DNA from: Rhodothermaceae bacterium
Lineage (GTDB): Bacteria > Bacteroidota > Rhodothermia > Rhodothermales > JAHEMB01
Length of the DNA: 12,510 nucleotides
Direction of reading: 5' to 3'
NCBI GenBank assembly: GCA_024643915.1
Contig: JAHEMB010000038.1
Coordinates: 1 to 12,510, forward strand
Below the pieces are notes generated by a model, which had not been told where the DNA came from, searched no databases, and saw only the letters and a list, made by a program, of their open reading frames with translations. Positions 7,841 through 12,510 of this stretch are shown here, piece by piece; position 1 is the first letter of the stretch; every line of letters begins with the position of its first letter. The position numbers and the translations under genes are program-made.

Positions 7841-8596
7841 ATGGCAAAAAAGAAAAAAGGCCGACGCCTCGCACGCCTGCTGATGCTCGGCTTCGTGCTG
7901 GTAGCGGCGGCGGGGGTCGGATGGCTGGGCTGGCAGTGGCAGGACGACCTGCTGATCGAGCGCATCGAGACGCCCGGCGCGCGGCACGCCCTGCCAGACT
8001 CCCTCCTCGCCCTCGCCCGTGTTGATACCGGCCTCGTACTCTACGACGTCGATCCCGTCCTCGTCGAAGATCGCGTGCGGCGGCACCCGTGGGTCGAAAG
8101 CGCCGAAGTGTCGCGCCTGCCGACGGGCACGCTCTCGATTAGGGTGCAGGAGCGGCGGCCCGTGGCGCTCGTGATGAGCCGGGGCGGCACGCCCTCGCAT
8201 TACCTGGACCGGCAGGGGTTTGCCCTTCCGCTCACCGACGGCGCCGCCTACGACGTGCCCCTGCTGCACGGGCTGAATACTCCGTACCACCCACTCCAAC
8301 CCATCGAGGATACAGCGGTGCAGGCCCTCCTCGCCGTCCTCGCCGGGGCCGACGCCGCCACGCGCGCCCTCGTCTCGGAGTTGGAGCTGCATCGAGGGGG
8401 CGAGGTGACCCTTTACACACCGCCGACCACCACGCAGGGCGCCCTGCAAGTGCGCTTGGGCCATGCCGGTTTCGCAGAAAAGCTAACACGGCTGCACGCC
8501 TTCTGGCACCAGGCCGTCCTGCCCCGCCCCAACCACACCTTTACCCGCGTCGACCTCCGTTTTGACAGCCAGATCGTGACCGAAGAAGGTCCTTAG
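7841..8596 (+). CDS. ftsQ: Cell division protein FtsQ
   Basis: Bitopic membrane protein of the divisome that links cytoplasmic and periplasmic division proteins. From the ATG at 7841 it has 251 residues, within the family range. It has a short basic cytoplasmic tail (MAKKKKGRRLAR), a single transmembrane segment at about residues 12-33, and then a POTRA-type domain. That domain includes an LYDVDPVLVEDRVRRHPWVE stretch near residues 68-87 and VSRLPTGTLSIRVQERRPVAL, the classic FtsQ/DivIB strand-turn-strand with (V/I)-x-E-R-x-P. A second beta domain follows (DRQGFALPL onward). The sequence is weakly conserved, as in all FtsQ proteins, and position between murC and ftsA supports the call. An ORF extension upstream to 7775 would be translated from the spacer hairpin and is unlikely. 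Confidence 0.93.
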   Translation: MAKKKKGRRLARLLMLGFVLVAAAGVGWLGWQWQDDLLIERIETPGARHALPDSLLALARVDTGLVLYDVDPVLVEDRVRRHPWVESAEVSRLPTGTLSIRVQERRPVALVMSRGGTPSHYLDRQGFALPLTDGAAYDVPLLHGLNTPYHPLQPIEDTAVQALLAVLAGADAATRALVSELELHRGGEVTLYTPPTTTQGALQVRLGHAGFAEKLTRLHAFWHQAVLPRPNHTFTRVDLRFDSQIVTEEGP

Positions 8597-8694
8597 TGCT
8601 TTGTACTTGGGATCTCCTCCTCACCCTCGAACCACAGATACAAAGAACGAAAGCGAGCGCAGCAAGCGTCCCAAGAACGAAGAAAAAATCCGCC
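8597..8694 (+). repeat. ftsQ-ftsA spacer with inverted heptads
   Basis: On the left are two adjacent 7-base units, CTTTGTA 8599-8605 and CTTGGGA 8606-8612. On the right are their exact reverse complements, TACAAAG 8639-8645 and TCCCAAG 8669-8675. They stand in non-nested order, so only one pair can form at a time. Between and after them are AACGAAA 8646-8652, GCGAGCG, CAGCAAG 8660-8666 and AACGAAG 8676-8682, which continue the 7-base step. The CCAAGAAC theme is shared with the ftsA-ftsZ spacer. Confidence 0.75.
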
Positions 8695-9984
8695 ATGAAC
8701 GAGCGCATCGTAGTAGGGGTAGACATCGGCACCACTAAGGTGTGCGCCCTCGTGGCCGCCGCCGACGACTGGGGCCGCATCAACATCCTCGGCATCGGCG
8801 TGGCCGAGTCCGAGGGCCTCAACCGGGGTGTCGTCGTCAACATCGACAAGACGGTGGCGGCTGTGCAGGAGGCCGTCCACGAGGCCGAGCGCTCCGCCGG
8901 CGTCTCCGTGCACAGCCTCGTCGTCGGCATCGCGGGCGACCACATCCAGAGCTTCCAGAGCCGGGGCGTCATTACCATCTCCAACCGCGACGGCGAGATC
9001 ACCGAGCGCGATGTGAAACGCCTCCTGGATGACACGATGCATGTCGCCATCCCCGCCGACCGCGAGATCCTGCACGTCGTCCCGCAGGAGTTCATCGTGG
9101 ACGGGCAGGACGGCGTGCTCGACCCCGTCGGGATGTGCGGCGTCCGGCTCGAAACCAACGTCCACATCATCACCGGCCTCGTCTCCGCCGCGAAGAACGT
9201 CTACCGCTGCATCCAGAAGGCCGGTTACGAAGTGGCGGACATCGTCCTCGAACCGCTCGCCTCGTCCTTCTCCGTCCTTCATCAGGACGAGAAAGAGGTG
9301 GGCGTGGCGCTCATCGACATCGGCGGTGGCACCACGGACATCGCCGTCTTCGAGGACAACACCATCCGCCACACCGCCGTCATCGCCGTGGCCGGCAACA
9401 AAGTCACCGACGACATCCGCAAGGGGCTGGGCGTGATGCGCGACCAGGCCGAACTGCTCAAGTGCCGCTTCGGCGTGGCCGTGGTGGACCTCGTCGATAC
9501 GGACGAGGAAATCACCATCCCCGGCGTGGGCGGGCGTCCCGCGAAAAGCATCGGGCGCAGCACCCTCGCCCAGATCATCCAGCCGCGCATCGAAGAGATG
9601 CTGGAGATCGCCGCCATAGAAATCAAGCGGAGCGGCCACATGCGGCACCTCGCGGCGGGGGCCGTTATCACCGGCGGCGGCTCGCTCGTGCCCGGCACCG
9701 CCGAACTGGCCGCCGAGGTGCTCGGCATGGAGACGCGGATGGGCCTGCCCGCCGGGCTCGGCGGCGGCCTCGTCCAGGAAGTCAGCGACCCCAAGTTCGC
9801 CACGGCGGTGGGCCTCGTGCTCTACGCGCTCCGGCCCGAAGTCATCGGCGGCGCCACGCCCTTCAACGGTGACATGGGCACGCGGATGGACCTCGAACCT
9901 GAGCTCGTCGGCGCCGGCGCCCCCGGCGAGCCCCTCTTCAACCGCATCGCCACGCGGATGAAAGGATGGTTCGACGAACTTTAG
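8695..9984 (+). CDS. ftsA: Cell division protein FtsA
   Basis: Actin-like ATPase that binds the FtsZ tail and anchors the ring to the inner membrane. It has 429 residues from the ATG at 8695, the family length. The phosphate-1 loop GVDIGTTKVCALVA is at the N-terminus, followed by the FtsA-specific 1C subdomain (VVGIAGDHIQSFQSRGVI, then HVVPQEFIVDGQDGVLDPVG). The phosphate-2 loop is IDIGGGTTDIAVF, near residues 206-218, and the adenosine motif ITGGGSLVPGTAELA is near residue 324. The last residues, LFNRIATRMKGWFDEL, form an amphipathic helix typical of the FtsA membrane anchor. The frame remains open upstream to 8596, but those bases are spacer repeats. No clear Shine-Dalgarno sequence is present. 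Confidence 0.97.
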   Translation: MNERIVVGVDIGTTKVCALVAAADDWGRINILGIGVAESEGLNRGVVVNIDKTVAAVQEAVHEAERSAGVSVHSLVVGIAGDHIQSFQSRGVITISNRDGEITERDVKRLLDDTMHVAIPADREILHVVPQEFIVDGQDGVLDPVGMCGVRLETNVHIITGLVSAAKNVYRCIQKAGYEVADIVLEPLASSFSVLHQDEKEVGVALIDIGGGTTDIAVFEDNTIRHTAVIAVAGNKVTDDIRKGLGVMRDQAELLKCRFGVAVVDLVDTDEEITIPGVGGRPAKSIGRSTLAQIIQPRIEEMLEIAAIEIKRSGHMRHLAAGAVITGGGSLVPGTAELAAEVLGMETRMGLPAGLGGGLVQEVSDPKFATAVGLVLYALRPEVIGGATPFNGDMGTRMDLEPELVGAGAPGEPLFNRIATRMKGWFDEL

Positions 9985-10160
9985 GACGTTCGCTACGCTC
10001 ACGGTAGGACGCTCACTGCGTTCGCTTTCGTGCTTGGTTCTTTGGGACGAGACCGAGGGCCAGCGCCCCAAAGAACCAAGCACAAAAACCAAGAACTAAT
10101 CCTGGATTCGCTCAATCCGGGTTCGTAAAGACACTCACAGCAGCATCACTGGAGGGACCC
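9985..10160 (+). repeat. ftsA-ftsZ spacer: heptads and 17-base hairpin
   Basis: This is the longest spacer inside the cluster (176 bases). From 9986 to 10048 the sequence steps in sevens (ACGTTCG, CTACGCT, CACGGTA, GGACGCT, CACTGCG, TTCGCTT, TCGTGCT, TGGTTCT, TTGGGAC). CGCTCAC is repeated exactly 14 bases apart at 9996 and 10010. The arm GTGCTTGGTTCTTTGGG at 10030-10046 is a perfect 17-base inverted match to 10067-10083, with a 20-base loop. A smaller hairpin pairs 10101-10108 with 10114-10121 around CGCTC. The large stem is followed by AAAAACC, not T-residues, so it is not a standard terminator on this strand. Confidence 0.88.
10151..10156 (+). promoter_or_regulatory. Strong ribosome binding site of ftsZ
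   Basis: GGAGGG sits four bases before the ftsZ ATG and is the best Shine-Dalgarno sequence in the window. It fixes the start at 10161. Confidence 0.75.
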
Positions 10161-11414
10161 ATGGAAACATCGTTCAGCAATCTTTTTGAGTTCGACGACG
10201 CGGCCAATCAAGAGGCCAAGATCTGCGTCATCGGGGTGGGGGGCGGCGGCGGCAACGCCGTCAACAACATGGTGGATCGCGGCATCCAGGGCGTCGAGTT
10301 CATCGCCGTCAACACGGATGCGCAGGCGCTTGCCGTCAACAAGGCGCCCATCAAGATCCAGGCGGGCAAGGACCTGACGAAAGGGCTGGGCGCGGGCGCG
10401 CGCCCGAGCGTGGGCGCCGAAGCCGTCGATGAGAACCGGCGGGAGTTGGAGCAGGCGCTCGAAGACTTCGACATGATCTTCATCACCGCCGGGATGGGCG
10501 GCGGCACCGGCACGGGCGGCGCGCCCGTAGTGGCGGCCATCGCCAAAGCCCTCGGCATCCTCACCGTCGCCATCGTCACCAAGCCCTTCACGTGCGAGGG
10601 GCGGCGGCGCCTGCACACGGCCGGCCAGGGCATCGACCTCCTCAAGGAGCACGTCGATACGCTCATCGTCGTCCCCAACGAGCGATTGCTCGACATCGCC
10701 GAGGCCGACACCAGCCTCATCGACGCCTTCAGCAAGGCCGACGACGTGCTCTACAACGCCACGCGCGGCATCTCGGACCTTATCACCGTCCACGGCCTGA
10801 TCAACCTCGACTTCGCCGACGTCAAGACGACGATGCAGAACGGCGGCACGGCCCTGATGGGCGCCGCCTCAGCCTCGGGCGACAACCGCGCCGAGAAGGC
10901 CGCCATCGAGGCCATCTCCAGCCCGCTCCTCGACGGCCTCAGCATCGCCGGGGCGCGCAACGTGCTCGTCAACATCACCGCCGGGCGCTCGCTCGGCATC
11001 CGCGAGGCCACCGCCGCCACCAGCATCATCCAGCGCGAGGCGGGTGAAGACGTTGAGGTCATCTTCGGCACTGTCATCGACGAGACGATGGACGACGAAC
11101 TGCGCGTAACGGTCATCGCTACAGGCTTCGACCATGCCAAGCCGAAGGAGCAGCACGTGCGCCGCACCGTCCCCCTCAGCCAGGAAGGGCCGATCTTTCA
11201 TTACAAGGGCGAGGACAACCTGCGCCAGCTCGACATCCCTGCCTACGAGCGGCGGAGCGCCGTCAACGCGCCCGACGTGAATGGTGTGGAAGAGCCGCAT
11301 GCCACCGGCAGCAAGGTCAAGCGCCTCCACATCGACGACCTGAAAGAGCGCAGCGGCCATCTACAAAAAGAAAGCCGCGACACGCCGGCTTTCCTGCGCA
11401 AGATGATGGATTGA
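10161..11414 (+). CDS. ftsZ: Cell division GTPase FtsZ
   Basis: Tubulin-like GTPase that polymerises into the cytoplasmic division ring. It has 417 residues. The GTP-binding domain shows ICVIGVGGGGGNAVNNMV near the N-terminus, VNTDAQAL, the tubulin signature GGGTGTG at residues 113-119, VTKPFTCEGRRR and NERLLDI. The catalytic T7 loop NLDFAD is at residues 215-220. The second domain contains GGTALMGAASASG, NITAGRSLGI and the TVIATGF strand that closes the conserved core. A linker of about 90 residues follows, ending in DTPAFLRKMMD, the conserved C-terminal peptide that binds FtsA. The start is supported by GGAGGG. It closes the dcw cluster and faces a convergent gene. Confidence 0.99.
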   Translation: METSFSNLFEFDDAANQEAKICVIGVGGGGGNAVNNMVDRGIQGVEFIAVNTDAQALAVNKAPIKIQAGKDLTKGLGAGARPSVGAEAVDENRRELEQALEDFDMIFITAGMGGGTGTGGAPVVAAIAKALGILTVAIVTKPFTCEGRRRLHTAGQGIDLLKEHVDTLIVVPNERLLDIAEADTSLIDAFSKADDVLYNATRGISDLITVHGLINLDFADVKTTMQNGGTALMGAASASGDNRAEKAAIEAISSPLLDGLSIAGARNVLVNITAGRSLGIREATAATSIIQREAGEDVEVIFGTVIDETMDDELRVTVIATGFDHAKPKEQHVRRTVPLSQEGPIFHYKGEDNLRQLDIPAYERRSAVNAPDVNGVEEPHATGSKVKRLHIDDLKERSGHLQKESRDTPAFLRKMMD

Positions 11415-11653
11415 TACCGGTGTGACGTAGCGCTGACAGCGCCGCCTGCGATCTTCGCTGTGATCTTCGCAAAGCGCTGTGTGCCGGGTACCCTCGTAAG
11501 CCGTGTAAAAAAACCTCCGCAACAGGGTAGGGAGCCCTCCAGTCCTACCCCTGGCCCTTGAGCAAGGCTGCCGGCCCTGCGTAGTGCGCCCACCGGGCGG
11601 GCAGGGCAATGTTGTGGTGACCGGGGCTGCGTGCTCGATTTTCGCGCAACCCC
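11415..11653. other. Structured intergenic region after ftsZ
   Basis: No supportable gene is present. The region contains a tandem 12-base pair of units (TGCGATCTTCGC 11447-11458 and TGTGATCTTCGC 11459-11470, 11 of 12 identical). A stem GCGCT 11430-11434 pairs with AGCGC 11438-11442. A 7-base perfect hairpin pairs GGGTAGG 11525-11531 with CCTACCC 11544-11550. A compound hairpin pairs GCCCTGC 11574-11580 with GCAGGGC 11601-11607 and encloses GCCC/GGGC. It might be a structured 3' untranslated region or a small RNA. I compared it by eye with SRP RNA, tmRNA and 6S features and found no match. Confidence 0.45.
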
Positions 11654-11689
11654 AAAAAAAGCCGTGCCCTTCGTGGGGCACGGCTTTTT
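11654..11689. terminator. Bidirectional intrinsic terminator
   Basis: A perfect 9-base stem GCCGTGCCC (11661-11669) and GGGCACGGC (11676-11684) surrounds a 6-base loop. It is flanked by seven A on the left and five T on the right, which pair to lengthen the stem. On the + strand the T-run ends the ftsZ transcript. On the minus strand the A-run becomes a T-run and ends the convergent gene, whose stop is at 11727. Confidence 0.92.
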
Positions 11690-11726
11690 CATTAATAGCC
11701 TGTGGAGATCGTCGGCGCGATGAAGG

Positions 11727-12329
11727 CTATTTCCGCCCCGAAAGCACCGGCAGTTCGATCATCTCCGCCGCCCCATCGCCGCGCGGGACCTCATCCTGCG
11801 TCAGCGTCTCGAAGTCCGGCAGGATGGCCTGGCGGGGGCCGAGCTTGGCGCGCAGGCGCTGCACGATGAACTTGGTGAACCCGTAGCGCGCTTTCGACGG
11901 CAGGCTTTCCCAGAAATATCGCGAGGCAGGCATTGTGGCGAAACTGGGTTCGAAGTAGCAGTTGATGGTGCAGCCCCGGCACACCTCGTGCCGCCCCTCC
12001 AACGCCTTGTGCTGCGCCACCGTGTCGGACTGCCACAGCTCGTAGAGGCGCCCTTCGATGGGGATTTTGTCCAGCCCGTAGTGGTAGCAGGGCAATACCA
12101 GCTCGTTGAAGGGCGAAATGACGACGCACGTGGAGACGGCGCGACAGACGGGGTCGGCAGGGTCGTTGCCGCCGCGCCGCCGGAGTGTCAGGAAAGCCGG
12201 GTTGAGGTAGGTGTAGGGCTTCCGTGCAAAGCGTTCCACCTTTTCCATCACCTCGTCGGCCAGTTCGGCGCCGAGTGAGTGGTACTCAAAGAGGGGGTTG
12301 ATGAGCAAGACCAGCTTGTTGGGCCGGTT
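11727..12329 (-). CDS. Radical SAM/SPASM protein, C-terminal part
   Basis: The C-terminal part of a radical S-adenosylmethionine enzyme of unassigned function. It begins, after the join at about 12329, with NRPNKLVLLINPLFEYHS. That is typical of strands near the end of the radical SAM barrel. Next come a charged helix and a Cys-rich SPASM-like region with cysteines in DPVCRAVST, LVLPCYHYGLDK and EVCRGCTINCYFEPSFA. Such cysteines bind an auxiliary iron-sulfur cluster. The expected N-terminal CxxxCxxC motif is not in the window, because the frame continues upstream into ribonucleotide reductase sequence. A TTG at 12308 and no good ATG are available, so no native start is visible. The gene converges on ftsZ across the terminator. 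The family is likely; the substrate is unknown. Confidence 0.75.
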   Translation of the reverse strand, partial: NRPNKLVLLINPLFEYHSLGAELADEVMEKVERFARKPYTYLNPAFLTLRRRGGNDPADPVCRAVSTCVVISPFNELVLPCYHYGLDKIPIEGRLYELWQSDTVAQHKALEGRHEVCRGCTINCYFEPSFATMPASRYFWESLPSKARYGFTKFIVQRLRAKLGPRQAILPDFETLTQDEVPRGDGAAEMIELPVLSGRK

Positions 12330-12510
12330 GACGAACGCGGTCAGGTTGATGGAGCCGAGGTTGCAGGCGCCGTAAGGCGGCAGCGGGATTTCGCCGCAGG
12401 GGTTGGTTGCCGTCAGCTGTTCACGATATGCGAGGTTGTTTTGCCGGTTGATGGTGTCAACGAACAGAACACCTGGCTCCGCGTACTCGTAGGCCCCGCG
12501 GACAATGTTC
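12330..12510 (-). pseudogene. nrdJ: Class II ribonucleotide reductase fragment (NrdJ-type)
   Basis: Sixty residues entering from the right edge match the catalytic region of adenosylcobalamin-dependent ribonucleotide reductase, which makes deoxyribonucleotides. YEYAEPGVLFVD and INRQNNL precede ATNPCGEIPLPPYGAC and LGSINLTAFV. In TNPCGE the Asn, Cys and Glu are the active-site residues, and the Cys forms the thiyl radical. After FV the family continues with a conserved segment (usually RDPF-like) that is missing. Instead the frame passes directly into radical SAM/SPASM sequence. It is therefore a fragment cut at about 12330, either a chimeric join or a real rearrangement. Confidence 0.8.

Noticed and set aside
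10030..10083. Intrinsic terminator between ftsA and ftsZ
   Set aside because: The stem is strong but is followed by AAAAACC on the + strand and has no T-run on the minus strand either, so I treat it as an inverted repeat of unknown role.
8593..10092. Long minus-strand open frame (499 codons) opposite ftsA
   Set aside because: It mirrors ftsA, whose GC-rich codons rarely give stops on the other strand. Its translation is rich in His, Asp, Gly and Ala with no recognisable domain, while the + strand has every FtsA motif.
11415..11653. SRP RNA, tmRNA or 6S RNA after ftsZ
   Set aside because: A GTGTGCCGGG string recalls the SRP RNA 3' half, but the GGAAG/AGCAG tetraloop region is absent. No tmRNA or 6S hallmarks are visible.
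12330..12510. Intein or other element interrupting nrdJ
   Set aside because: Ribonucleotide reductase genes often carry inteins, but the joined sequence is a radical SAM/SPASM C-terminus with no intein-like start residue or splicing blocks.
1..12510. CRISPR array, tRNA genes, insertion sequence or phage genes
   Set aside because: No regularly spaced long direct repeats, no cloverleaf-like sequence, and no transposase, integrase or phage-type proteins were seen. The spacer repeats have a period of 7 bases and no unique spacers.

Overview
The window is the distal half of a division and cell wall (dcw) gene cluster on the + strand, in the order murE (5'-truncated) - mraY - murD - ftsW - murG - murC - ftsQ - ftsA - ftsZ. 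A bidirectional terminator separates ftsZ from a convergent minus-strand open frame that runs off the right edge. The DNA is GC-rich, most genes lack a clear Shine-Dalgarno sequence, and murB and ddl are absent between murC and ftsQ. This order, with the high GC, suggests a Bacteroidota-like lineage of the Rhodothermia type (Rhodothermus/Salinibacter relatives). That placement is an inference from gene order and protein style, not from a search. MurE has the DNPR motif, so the peptidoglycan is expected to contain meso-diaminopimelate.

Layout. Bases 1 to about 101 do not continue MurE and probably come from another sequence or an inversion. Bases 102-1109 encode the middle and C-terminal domains of MurE. 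MraY (1247-2404) makes lipid I and MurG (5155-6258) makes lipid II. MurC (6367-7773), MurD (2540-3928) and MurE build the UDP-MurNAc peptide. FtsW (3932-5074) polymerises lipid II at the septum. FtsQ (7841-8596), FtsA (8695-9984) and FtsZ (10161-11414) belong to the division machine: FtsZ forms the ring, FtsA ties it to the membrane, and FtsQ is a periplasmic connector. The cluster thus joins precursor synthesis to its use at the division site.

Most unusual is what lies between the genes. Apart from the 3-base murD/ftsW junction and the murG/murC spacer, where any signal is faint, every spacer contains short sequence units with a period close to 7 bases. In most of them the same theme appears first in one orientation and then inverted, so the spacer can fold into hairpins. 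The theme differs from spacer to spacer (CACTCCG-like, GAATCGA-like, AACCGA-like, CCAAGAA-like) but is consistent inside each one. The strongest case is the ftsA/ftsZ spacer, with two perfect 17-base arms around a 20-base loop.

The right-hand minus-strand frame is a chimera. From the right edge to about 12330 it encodes a piece of class II (B12-dependent) ribonucleotide reductase with the TNPCGE active-site motif. It then continues in frame as the C-terminal part of a radical SAM/SPASM protein. Both ends of the window therefore look discontinuous, which is most simply explained by chimeric assembly or amplification, although true rearrangement is not excluded. The 312 bases after ftsZ hold no convincing gene but several hairpins and a clear terminator.
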